In this document: piece after piece, positions 29,506-41,591 of the stretch
Position numbering within the stretch: position 1 is the first letter of the stretch
How the letters are laid out: each line of letters begins with the position of its first letter
Assembly: GCA_005281725.1 (NCBI GenBank)
Contig: SSBO01000012.1
Coordinates: 1,161,911-1,225,910 of the forward strand
Direction of reading: 5' to 3'
Length of the DNA: 64,000 nt
Source of the DNA: Wuchereria bancrofti
Taxonomy: Eukaryota; Nematoda; Chromadorea; Rhabditida; Onchocercidae
Notes under the pieces: model-generated
The model's input: only the letters and a program-made list of their open reading frames with translations
Databases searched by the model: none
Told to the model about the DNA's origin: nothing
Program-made: the position numbers and the translations under genes

Positions 29506-31637
29506 GCATATTCTGTAAATAAACAATCAATTAATTAGACTTATTTGACATAATGCTAACTTCAATTGCTTACATGAAAATCTATTTAATGATTAGCTTA
29601 CTGATAAAGCACCTTCTATCTTCATGATAATATCAATTAATTATGATAAGAAATAATACAGTCATACATTGCTATTAATTACTATTGCTTACGCTACATA
29701 TAGTTTAATTTAAGTAATATTTTACAATAATAATCATAATTTTCAGTAATATGTGAAATATTATTGTATGTGAAATATTGTCAACATTATTTAAAAGTAA
29801 TTACGAGCTGCTCAGAAATGTCTGTAAGTTGGTAGGAAAAATTCATAAATTACTTTATGCTTCAAAAGTTATCTCAAAGTAGGTTATTCAAAAATAATCA
29901 AATTTTAATTCACAATACTAGAATTTTATCATAAGAAGTAATAGCTAATGTGATCTTTAATAAATTACACTTTTAAATAATGTTGACAATATTGAAATCT
30001 ATACTAAAATTATATGTTAAAAATGATAAACATCCAAGGATTAATGCTTAACACTATTAAAATCTTTACAATAAGGAAACTTACAATAATCTGTTAACAG
30101 TCAGACGATAGTTTGATAAGACTGCGTATTGTTTATTTACCATTTTTGACTAATAGCATTAAATCAACAGCAACTATTGTCACTAAAATTTTCACCGTTT
30201 TCCATATTTGAATAAAACAAGCTTCCAGTATCAAATAAATCTGCAGGAAACGATTAACATTAACTGAAAAAATATCTTATAATTTTTGATAAATTTGAAG
30301 CAATCATAAGTTTCATTTAATCTAACCAAATTCCTACCAATCAATGCCCATAAATTACCCAATCATATATAAACGATCTTTAATTCATTGACAATACGAA
30401 CGAATGATGAAAAAGTGAATAATCGATCTATGCCAATCACACTGATCTCTTGTTAACAACCTACATTTATCAATTATACCATATATCACATTGATAATTA
30501 ACAATTTTGACTATACCAAATCACTATTCTAACTAATTTCAAATTTATAAATGTATCTTCTTTTTTCAGGTATCAATTTATTAGTGTAATCTTAAGGTAA
30601 TAAAATGATCGGTTCAAATACTATCCACAATTTCTTGAATATCTTATCAAAATGATTCTGATCATTTATTCGGAAAAAAAGAGAGAAAAACAAAAATGGT
30701 GAAACATTTAGAAATGTTTTGTTGAATAATAGCAAGCAACGAATGTTGATATATGAAAGTTAAGACATTACCGTGAAATTCTTCACAACAAATTACTTTT
30801 GAAAAGTACAAAGTGATCAGTGACAGTGTATAGCACATATAATATGGGAGTAGAATATGCAAATTAGAGTATCAACAAGCAAATAAACAGGTGTTGAGGG
30901 AAAACTTTATTTTCTACAAAATTAAAGAAAGGAATTACTCTTAGTTTCATTTTGTTTCACAAGAAAAGTGATTGTCACTAAGAAGTATCAGTTCACGTAT
31001 CACATAAATGTATTAATGGTAAAATTTGATTGCTTGATCATTTTTGAGCAATTACTGCAATTACTTATTTCATATTTCAACTCTCTGAATTGAAAATACC
31101 AATTGCTGAAATTATTTTTACAAAATTGCATAATTAAGCATGCATGACAGATAGTAAGAATGACTCAAAATTGCATATGCAATGAATGAACAGATCAATT
31201 CCATGAGTTTGATTCAAATGTTTGACCTTATTACATTCTCACTTACCTAACCCAATATATCATCCTACAGATTATTTCGAACTTACCAGCGAAATACATG
31301 TTATCAAAAATCCTATTCTCTAGAAAAATTCATACATATTGCAAAATGGAAGATAACTTACAGTAGAGAGATTAAAGATAACTGTACCTCAACATATAAA
31401 AAAGATCTTTAATCGAGATAGTATCGAGAGTACAGGAAACTCCAATAATTCTGATGGCAGTTATTTATCAGTTTTAATTATCTAGTCAAAAAATCTAAAA
31501 TAAAATATTACACCAGTTCTTCTTGAAAATTTCATGCATAGATTTAGTAAATTAACACTTTGATAATCATTGAGAATATTTTTGAGTACAAAATAAGAGG
31601 TATCAATTATATATTGAAGCATGTCATTACTTTTGCA
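29506..31637. other. Region between UBR7 and PIG-U
   Basis: About 2.1 kb of AT-rich sequence between two genes transcribed leftward. It should hold the UBR7 3' UTR and either the PIG-U promoter or an operon spacer. A TTTACAG acceptor for PIG-U sits at 29513-29519. No coding exon or RNA gene was recognised. Confidence 0.5.
29513..29519 (-). other. Probable trans-splice acceptor of PIG-U
   Basis: TTTACAG on the reverse strand, immediately before the exon carrying the PIG-U start; no upstream coding exon of the required phase was found. Confidence 0.5.
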
Positions 31638-34600
31638 TTATAATTGAGAGAGAATATCTTCACGACGTCGTTTACGTTCCATTTCAAGTTCTTGAAAAAA
31701 TTGATCAATATCTTCCTTCTTCACTTCTCTTCCTTCATCGGCTAATCGTTTCAAATGATTTCCCAATTTCCGCTTCATTTCTTCATATCCTACAAAATAA
31801 ATTTCAGAAGCAACTAATGAACCGATCAGCCATAAATTTATATCAACTAAATGATATGAATTTTTATACCTTTAAAAAGGGTTATTGCTCCTTCACGACC
31901 AGCCACATCAATTAATGCATTTGTCATAACTCGATCGTCATCCTTTGGTTTATCATTACTTTTATTACTGTGTGATTCAACAAATGTTTGCATACAATCC
32001 GTGAGATCAGTCAAAAACTGCAGATTATTATCTTCGTAAAAATTCTGAAAATGCTTGTGGTTAAAAATTTGAATTTCAAAATAACACAAACAAAAAATGG
32101 ATTAAAATAGTCTACAAATTTAACTAATAATCAGTACGGTATATCATCATTTATCATTTGATAAATGATATAATACAAGTTATCAAGTTTAACATTACAT
32201 TTCAATATGTTGTAGCGCCCAGGATTAAACAATGACAGAAAAGATATCACTGCAAAAATACAGCTTATAAAAGTTAAATTAATCAATAACAAACATCCGT
32301 ATGCAGTTATTTTGAACATAAAGTAATTACTAGCTAATAAAAATCCTTTTTCATGCAAGAGTTCCCAGTTTTTTCTCCAATAAATTTTTTGCAGTATCAT
32401 ATTTTTGAATGAAAATTAACTTGTACAACTTACCGAACAAATTTTACATTGACATAAACGATTTCGCCATTTATAAGAGTTGAAAAATAGAGAACACGGT
32501 TGACTGTTTTCATCTGTTTTAGCATTTGTTTCAAGCCATTTCAGCTTACATAATTTGTTATCTGCACAAACTTCTTTGTATGTTCCATCAGCATAAAGTA
32601 GCAGGAATGTAAAACGCGTGACACAATTTCGACAAATGACCTCCTCCACTTCACTTGTATCAACACTGTCAGGTGTTTCCTCCAGATGCTACAGAAAATT
32701 GATACAATAATATATTCATCATGATGTCATTTAAAATTATAATTTCTTCAGCTGATTTCAGTCATTTCTTTTCTGTTTATATTTTTGTTTTGTGGTGTAA
32801 AAAAAATGACATTAATCTATATATCTTATATATCAGATTCTTTCCTTTCATATGATGAATAATAGCAATAAATTTTTTGAAAGAAACCAGTGAAAATTTT
32901 ACTACTTCTAAACTTTGTTTCAGAAAGATCAGCAGAATTTTACACCTGTAAATGAAACCAATCTTCGCATATGATACATTGTAGCATTTCGCAATCGTCG
33001 TATTCTTCGCATGGATATGGTCTATTGCAAGTGCAGTAGAGACCATCGAAATTATGATTGTATTGATTTCGCTCATTTAAAGGCTTCTTTTCCTGAAAAA
33101 GAATATGTAAATTTTCATCCATTATCAATAAGAAATTTTTGAAATTTAAGATTTGACTTTAAAATGCACAGAATTTTTTCAAAAACCATGGAAATTTTGT
33201 GCAGAGAACAAGAAATGAAATTTTAATGAGGATGAAATTAACGGAAAATTTCTTCAAAACCTTAAATACCTGAAGAAATTTATTACCATTATTTTTTTGT
33301 TTAATATGATATTAATGTTATGGATATTACCTTGTAAAGTGTGCAAGCATTTTTAAACTTAGAGTTGCCACAATCGCAGCAAAAGTTCCGCTTTGTGTAC
33401 AATTCAACAAGTTCATGACCATCATGACAATTAACGCTACATGCATAGCAAAGTGCTGCAGGTCCTGTGGTATTTGTACAATCACGACAAGAGTACAGTG
33501 GTTGTCGTGGTTTATATCCCTGTAACCCATCAAATTTCAAACATTTCAAACTAGTAAAATAATAACAAGAACAAGTCTTTTTCTTTTGCTTACCTTACCA
33601 AAAGCTAGAATCAGAAAGTTGAATTGTTATGCAATAACAGAAGTTATAAATTAAAAGAAATTCGATAAATACTGGTCATAACACGATTCGACAAAAATTT
33701 TTATCCAATACGATAATATTTTAACACATTTATCACAATGTTTACATAATGAAACCAATCTTCCCGATGTATGTAGCTAAAATTCTAACTTAATTTATGA
33801 ATTAAAAGATAACCTCCGGATATGTGCAAACGTTAGCATTAGCTCCTCCAAGCAGAGCCTCAGCTTCTGCTTCAAGCTCTTCATGTGCTTCAATAACTTC
33901 ACTTAATGTCACCAATGGATCATCCGGTATTCTGAACAATAATATATCACATTAACAGATAACAATAATCATTTACGTCTATTTAAACTACTCCATAGCA
34001 TTTAATTCCAGGCTTATCAATGGTTCTTATTGCTTCTCTGCGTTTATCTAAATTATTATTAAATAAAAATGATTTGAAGAAATCATCCTTTCACAGACTG
34101 ATCTCAGCATTCTGTATCTTTTCATATTGTCTACTACTGCGATTATAACTGTTTAACTTATCATCTGACGGACACTTCAAACATTTATTAATGAATGATT
34201 TGGAAAAGGTTCACATGGCAAATTCTATTTGCCCGGTCTTATAACTAGTCGGATCGCTCAATTGATCAATCCGTAACAAGTAAAGCCTCACTGGCCTGAT
34301 TAATGCTTCTGGAAATATGCCTAGCTGGCCTTTAGTATCATTCAAAAACAGATACGATAGATTATATCGTTCCACACTTCAAAATCATTTTTCTATGAAG
34401 ACGATTATGTAACTTTAACTATCAAAATACTGATGTATTACTTTCACGAATTCAGTCTTACTCTACTCGTTTCTTCAAGCCTTCAGTAGCTTCCTCATCG
34501 ACCGAATCAAACAATTATGTATGAAATGATGTTCCATCCACTCAAGAATTTGTACACTCTTTCAAAAAATATGAAATCGAAATTTAAGCCTAAGTTCCAA

Positions 34601-35074
34601 CAGAAACCGAGAAAGGTAATATCCAACTTATTTAATCTCCTGTTGAGTGATTTCCAAATTTGATTTGCGATCGATTTTCGATTAAATCTGTTTCTAAATT
34701 TAAATGCTTGAAAACAGCTATGTATGAAGAGCTCCAATTTAGTTAACAGACTTATGCATAAAAATGTGCTTTTTAGAATTTTTTGAATGACTTATTAAAT
34801 TAGTCATACCTCTAAAAACTAGAAGTAATTCATATCCTGAATTTCCCTAATTTGTTCCAGCACCAGTACCACACTAAATCGGAAACAGTAGCCAAAGAAA
34901 AGAAGACAGTAAAAAAATTATGACTAAATACAACTGAATTTGAAACTGAAATTTAACTTAAATAATCAAAAACAAAATTAAAAACACATACTCGGAGATA
35001 ACCTCTTGTTCAGTGTCACTTTGGTGATTTCCACTGTCATTTTCAATGTCAAGACCACTTATATCTTTTTCCAT
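31638..35074 (-). CDS. UBR7-like E3 ubiquitin ligase, UBR box plus PHD finger
   Basis: Exons in transcript order: 35074-34992, 33931-33814, 33519-33331, 33092-32946, 32688-32434, 32044-31870, 31789-31638, giving 372 residues (human UBR7 425). The UBR box spans about residues 64-129, from CTYPEGY through CRDC, CYAC, CHDGHELVELYTKRNFCCDCGNSKF in pieces. A PHD-type zinc finger spans about residues 150-201 (CTCNRPY, CEMLQCIICEDWFH, ICRNC). The C-terminal half carries the UBR7-specific region, with a charged tail rich in KR and DE. UBR7 proteins are reported as ubiquitin ligases acting on chromatin, including histone H2B. The ATG follows a TTTTTAG acceptor by four bases, consistent with trans-splicing. 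The first intron is 1.06 kb. All joins keep frame. It is divergent from the DHHC gene and lies upstream of PIG-U. Confidence 0.93.
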
Positions 35075-36897
35075 CACTCTAAAAATTAAACTCAAATTTA
35101 ATTATTAGCAAGTAACTAAATAATGATTTATTTCGTTGCTCGTTCAAGTTACCTTTTAGCTCTTATTTTTTTTCTGTAGAACTGAATTACATTCTTTTCA
35201 CAGAATATCTTTAGCATATATTTTCCATCACAGCAATAATAAAGAGTGAAATTAAGGCACGAAAATTTATTAATCTAAACTAAATTAAATCCTTCCTTTT
35301 TTTAAACAATTAATTAAATATTAAACGGTTTTTAAACGATTAATTAAATACTAAAAGAGCAGTGGTAACTTTTCAAGGCATAATTTAAGTGCAATTTAAG
35401 TTTAAATTAGTAGCTCCTTTTCAAACATACAAAATTCAATTTTAATTTAAAATTTAAACAATAATTCAATCATTTCAAAATGGAAATATTAATTACAATC
35501 ATATCCATTAAAGCATACTTAATTATTAGCGAAAATGAGATTTATTAACAAAGAAAAAAAAAAAAAATCCCCCCTGAAAAATATCATATAGCAATGGCCG
35601 AGCCATTTCATTGACATTCAATCACGTAAACAGAGGCGTGAGCCAGAAGTGTTGAAATTCTGAGATGTTTTTTTTTTTTGAGAGAAGCAAACAAGTAAAA
35701 GCCTAAAGTACATTCCGTAGTATTTACTTTTACTTTGTCGTGCAATATTTTGCATTTTTTATCATACAGGTAAAGATTATGTTTTGGTGATGGGTACGTG
35801 AGGATAAGAACGGGTAAGTAAAAGGTAGTAAGAGTTAAACAGAGTAACTATATATTCGATAATAAGGGCTGGGTAACTATATATCAGGTAGTAGGAGTTG
35901 GGTAATTGCAAATTCAGTAATGATAATTAGATGGGTAACTGCATAAGGAGTTACTATGGATAAATATATATATATATATATGATGGAGAAATTAGATGGG
36001 TACCTGTAGAAGTTAGTTGGGTTAAATGGGTAATATATGATAATTTACAAGATATATTTCTTTTCTATTGTTTATATTTTGCATATTTATGAATTTTCAA
36101 GAATTATATCTAACAAAGGATGGATGCATTTGCTTGTAAATTACAACATGCTATTCTTTAATTTTGTCATAATTTTATGATTATTTCTGAAACTTACACT
36201 TTTTTTTTTGGCTGCGGGAAAAGATTGATAGTTATATTGGAATTGGATTTTTTTTTAAGTTAAGGTGATTGAAATTAATGTTAAAATTAAAGGATTTTCT
36301 TTCACTTATAAAGTATATTACATATGATGCTATTAGAGAAATATTAACTTGTATTATCGTTTTTTTTTACCGACAAATTGAAAATTTTTGATAGCTCGTT
36401 CAAATTTTTCATAAATCTTAATTGAATTCTTTTTGCTATAATATTTTATTCATTTTTATGAACGGACTTGATTTATTTCTAGCTGATTTATGGTTTTTCA
36501 AATTTTTTGAAGGTTGATTTAATGTCATCCAGTCACGAAGAGAAAATATGTTTCGCTGAAATTTATTTTAAAAATGAATTACTGTATGGGTGAGAAAGAA
36601 AGTTGATCATTTATTATTATTTAATTATGATCAGCTTGTTTTATTTAAATTAAGCTCTTTTTTAAAACTTTTTATGAACTATGGTGATTTGATTTTAATC
36701 CGAAGTTTAACTTAAAATTACTTGGTTTGCTTTGTTGAACTACATTTGCTCTTATATCATTTCATTATGGGATTTGTATTGAACTTTTTTGTAAGTTTGA
36801 AAATTCTAAATCTTATTTTCAGAAGTATCACTGCATAATTTGAAGAAGAAGCGGGTAATTGGACAATGGCTTTAGCCATTTTTGTGTAATAAAATAG
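35075..36897. promoter_or_regulatory. Divergent intergenic region between UBR7 and the DHHC gene
   Basis: The two genes are transcribed away from each other, so this 1.8 kb must contain both promoters. It holds a degenerate G-rich GGGTAACT repeat at 35792-36036, a TA run near 35959-35979, and a TTTTCAG acceptor at 36816-36822 ahead of the DHHC start. No coding exon was seen and core promoter elements cannot be assigned. Confidence 0.55.
35792..36036. repeat. Degenerate GGGTAACT-type repeat
   Basis: At least eight occurrences of GGGTA(A/C)(C/T/G) spaced irregularly by 10-64 bases, several followed by related text such as GGTAGTAGGAGTT or AATTAGAT. The G-richness of the + strand stands out against the AT-rich background. 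It is not the nematode telomere repeat TTAGGC. Confidence 0.55.
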
Positions 36898-39697
36898 ATG
36901 CATACGAGCGGAATGGATGATAAGACACGATTTTGCGGTCTATCTTGGTGTGTGCGTGATACTTGCGGTTTAACGTGTGCTGTCTTCACGTGGTATGCAT
37001 GATGAATGAATTTTGCATTAAATTATTGAAATTTATCCATTTACGTCTCTATCTTTTCGTCTTTTAGTCCTATGAAATTTCACTGTTTTTTCTTACTTTT
37101 TCCTCTTTAGCCTCAAATATTTTTCATAAATTTTTTATTCAGCATTTATAACTGTCTTTTTTCCCATATGATTGTATCTTCCTGCTTTTGTGAAAGTATC
37201 GCGAACGAAATTTATTCTTTGCAAATTAGTAACGCCAACGCAACGTACTGTGAGGACAATAGGATATATTGATTATGGAGTTTAGAAAAAGTGAAATTTT
37301 ATGTAGAGAATATTTGTTAAAACAGGAAAATACATAAAAGAAGAGTGGTATTATATTCCGGTGCGAAAATCATATATAATATTTGAGTTAAAATCTATGA
37401 AAATACTCGAAAATAACAAAAGTGGTAATAAGAAGCAGTGAAAAAAAAGGAAAAACAAATAAATTAGAAAATTTGAGAGGAAAAATTTGTATAATTTTTT
37501 AACGAATGATTAAATACTGACAAATTTTCTTCGTGTATATTGGATAAAATTTGAAAAATTTTTTGTTATGATATGATTATAGTAATTTATCTTCCTGACT
37601 TTCTTATATTCTTCCTTTGTTCTCTCACATTTTGCTCAATTAATCCTTTCTTTTTTTTCATTTTGAAAGAGAATATTTCTGATTTATGATTTTGCGATCG
37701 AAAATGAGGAATTTATATGCTAAAAGTAAAGGATTATTTCATCTCTACGTACTGCTCATATGTCATCTCAGAATTTAATATTTTTTTTTATTTTTACAGG
37801 TTTCTCATTCTATATGGGGAGTTTTGCGTTTTGACAGTAATGATGGCATCTTGGTCCAAAAATGTCGTCCATCAAACATTTCATGGTATCATTTTTCATA
37901 TTCTTATGTGCTTAGCATTTTCATCGCATGTCAAAACGATGCTTACCGATCCTGGTGCAGTGCCGAAAGGTAATGCTACTGATGAATATATTCAACGATT
38001 ACAATTCGCACGAAAAAGTGTCATCTACAAATGCTCGAAGTGGTTAGTTCTAGTTAATTAATTCAAAATACTTCTTTGTAAATTTTCTACTTAGTGTATT
38101 TTTTGATGGGAACGGTCATTTTGGTTCTTATTTATTTAATTCATTTGAATTATTTGATTTACTTTATTTACGTGACTTCTGTAAGTTGTACTTTTTTAGA
38201 TGATAGCTTCTTTGAGTTGCAGCATATTACGGACAAAATCGAATATTTACAGTACTGTAGAACAATTGCGCTACTGCATATTACTGTAACAAAAACTGAG
38301 GGACTTGATATCTTCATTTATATTTCCATGAAGTAAGGATTGGTAGTGATTTATGAAATTATATTTCTGAAAATTGAAAATTCAATAAGTGATTGTTGCA
38401 GTAGCAGTGTAAAACCGGAGCGAGCGCATCACTGTAGTGTATGTGGAAGATGTGTTAGGCGAATGGATCATCATTGTCCATGGGTAAACAACTGTGTTGG
38501 TGAAGGAAATCAGAAGTATTTTGTATTGTTCACGGTACTGATTTTATCTTAGTAGTTAAAACTAGAAAAAAAAATTAAATTGATTTACAAAGAATTCGGA
38601 ATACTTCTACAAAGAATTTTCTTTTCCCGGAACAGTGCAGAAATTATGTGAGATATAAGGTTTTTCATTCAAGTTTTCACAATTTAATTTAGTACTTTCA
38701 AACTCTTTTTTCTTCTTTAGAACTCATTATTTATTTATTTTTCTCATTTCATTCTTCGTATAACTCAAGTTAAAAGTTCTTGAAACTTTTTTACTTGTAA
38801 TAATATTTTAAAATGTAAGCAGTTACGTATGCAATTGATATATTACAAATGATATAAGTTGGAATAGATCTAATGAATTCAAATAATTACAGATGTATAT
38901 AGCGTTATTATCAACACATGCCGTGTATTGGGGAATATGGCAATTTGTTCTATGTGTTAGCGGTGATTGGCAAAATTGTTCATTGTTTGGGCCACCGGTT
39001 ACAACAATTTTACTTGTATTTCTGCTATTTGAAGCTATTCTTTTTGCAATATTCACTCTTATTATGTTCGGCACTCAACTTAGTTCAATATGCAATGATC
39101 AGACTAGCATTGAAGCACTTAAAAATGAACAGTACAATTCTGGTATGTAGATCTATTAAAATTTTTGAGAAGAAAATAAAAATTTTATAGGGCATTAAGT
39201 AGATTTGATGAAAACCAATTCTTCATTATCCAGTATGTTGGCAGTAATTTGATGCATTGTTGATTATTTCTAGATAAGAATGATAATGTGTGAAACGTTA
39301 AATAAGTTAGTAAGTTGCATCATATGGTATAGAGATCATTGGAAGATATTTTGTAATGGAATAGACACCGTTTAACAATTGAAACTCTAATCAAATGATC
39401 CAATTATCGAAACATTGCAATTAGTTGCTTTATATTAGAAATTAGTTGTTTTATATTTGCAAATATTTATTTTCTATTACATACCATATAAAATGATATG
39501 ATAATGGGTATATCAAGTTATTAGTAAAGTCGTTTTTTAAAGTTGGAATCTACGTAGTTCTATCAAGCGTGAAATTTTCAGGACCAGATGGTTGGAAAAA
39601 TTTACAAATGATCTTTGGTGGTCCGTTTTCGTTCCGATGGTTTAGTCCATTTGCTGCTCCGTATGTTAGTAAGCTGACATTTGAATATTCCGTCTGA
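36898..39697 (+). CDS. DHHC palmitoyltransferase, ZDHHC3/7 group
   Basis: Predicted exons: 36898-36992, 37800-38042, 38402-38534, 38893-39142, 39582-39697, giving 278 residues. The cysteine-rich domain is complete: [19 protein letters not shown] and the catalytic DHHCPW with cysteine 138. A DPG motif sits at residues 82-84 after the second membrane segment. Four membrane segments are predicted near residues 24-46, 57-76, 158-178 and 190-215, with the active site facing the cytosol as in the family. The usual TTxE motif reads TSIE (228-231). The C-terminal [24 protein letters not shown] matches the ZDHHC3/7 tail in pieces, and the final residues EYSV resemble its PDZ-ligand end. These enzymes S-acylate Golgi and synaptic clients. 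TTTTCAG at 36822 is the likely trans-splice acceptor. Confidence 0.92.
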
Positions 39698-41591
39698 TAA
39701 ATGGAATTAGTTGCTTTATATTCTAAATATTTGTTTCCTGTTACATACGGCAAAGGTTTTGAAGGAGATTTTTGGAAAACTCTGTGATTTCTATCCAACT
39801 TTATTATATTTATTTAAATTATCATTTAAAAAAAATGCTTAAAAGAGCCACAATATATAAAATTGTATTTTATTAGGTGCAGTTTTTTATTCCCAATCAA
39901 TTGCATAAATTATTTCCTGCTTTGTTTGTATACGATATGTTTTTTTTTTAAATTTTTATTTTTTTGAAAAAAAAAAAAATAAAAAAAGCTTTATGTTTCT
40001 AATTCATATTAACATTTTGTTGCTGGTCTCTTCTCAATGCGATAATCATTTTGATTGTTTTCTACCTTTTTTTTAATTTAGAATTTTTTTTTTAATTTAG
40101 AAGTATTTTGTTATTCCGGTTTTATGTTGATGCACATAAAAAGTCCTGTATAGTTTGAGTTCAGTGTTTGAGTCTCAAAGTATTTGTGTGATTTGTTTGC
40201 TTTATGAAATTTATGCAGTTCAATGGTATGAACCTTCTTTCTATATTCTTGTTGCAAAGTTTACTTTCGCTATGATTGTTGAAAGTGATAATTTAGGAGA
40301 TATTAGTACTTTGAAAAACATTTTCATCGCATTAACAACTTAGTCTTTTATCATCGGTATCGATGTAATAAAGTTATTTTCATTTCTTTCATTTCTCTTT
40401 ATTAATTGTGGGATAAGAATGTTTAATTTCTACATTATTTCATTGATGATTTTGAAATGTGTATGAAATTTGTCCAAGTATAATTACATCTATTCAACTC
40501 TTCAGACTCTCAAATTTGCTGACGAAATAAAATCCCAGTTTTTCTCTTCAATCTTCATTATAAATGGCAGTCTTTATTAAGTTTAAAAGATCAATACTTG
40601 CTTGAAGTAGTAAATTCATGTATATTTATTATTATTTTTAAAAAATGTTTCGGTGTGTCATTCGGATTAAAAGTAGTATTGTATCGTATTGTATTGTGAA
40701 TTCTTGACATGATTATTTTACACGTTACAAACTGGATTATAAAAATTTTTCAATTTAGATAAAGTTTAGTCAAGGATAGCTTTGATTGCTATTGTTGCTT
40801 TTTTTTGCATGAGTTGTAACTATATTACAGTTTTTTTTTTTAAGTTAAACTCTACGATGTAATTTTATGTTTTTTTTTTTTTTAAGTTTTATGTAATTCA
40901 CATAGTAAATTTGTACGCAACAAATTTTCACAGATATTGTTGTTTGTTTTGAACTAATAATAATATATTGCTTCAAAACTTTAGTAAATTTTGGCTTATT
41001 TCAAAAATTTTTGTCAATTTCAAATGCTGTAAATAAAATATTTGGAGTGGAATCGGAAGATTAAATATATCAAACTGAGCTTGGATAAGTGAAAAATGCT
41101 ATATGCAATATTCGGATAAATGAATAGTTAAATTCCCAATAGATTGAAAGATAGTGAAGGAGTTTTAGTATGCATAATTCTTTGGAATAACTTAACAAAA
41201 GTAAGTTTAACTAATCACTTGTCGATTCCTACGTAATTTTTAATCATATCTTTTAGTAATCACAGGAGAAACACAAAAAATATAAACGAAATCAAAAGTA
41301 AAACTATTTGTCATTACTATATGTTTACTATCATTTTTAATAAATATCATTACTACCATTTTTTTTAAAAAATGTAAAATCTATTGATGATGTATTCAAT
41401 TATTTTTTATTTATAGTTCCATGAATATCAAATGTTATAATTAGTGATAATATCAATGTAATTAAAAATTTATCATATATTTTCATGAACCAGATATAAG
41501 AGAATCATTAAAATTAAAAATTACAGATATTTACAACTATATCAAAATATCACTGAATGTTATAATTTTATCACTTATAATACACTGATTG
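39698..41591. other. Region between the DHHC gene and GPAA1
   Basis: Same-strand genes about 1.9 kb apart. The sequence is T-rich with long homopolymers. A segment near 39707-39755 resembles part of the last DHHC intron (near 39421-39485), sharing TTAGTTGCTTTATATT. A TTACAG acceptor at 41521-41526 precedes GPAA1. No further gene seen. Confidence 0.5.

Noticed and set aside
30609..30626. B-box-like GGTTCAAATAC as a possible tRNA gene
   Set aside because: No A box at the right distance and no cloverleaf could be drawn.
35792..36036. Interstitial telomere repeat
   Set aside because: Words are GGGTAAC, not the nematode TTAGGC, and they are irregularly spaced.
39700..39783. Open frame continuing after the DHHC stop codon
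   Set aside because: Separated by stop codons TGA and TAA; sequence is a diverged copy of intron text and the protein already ends like its family.
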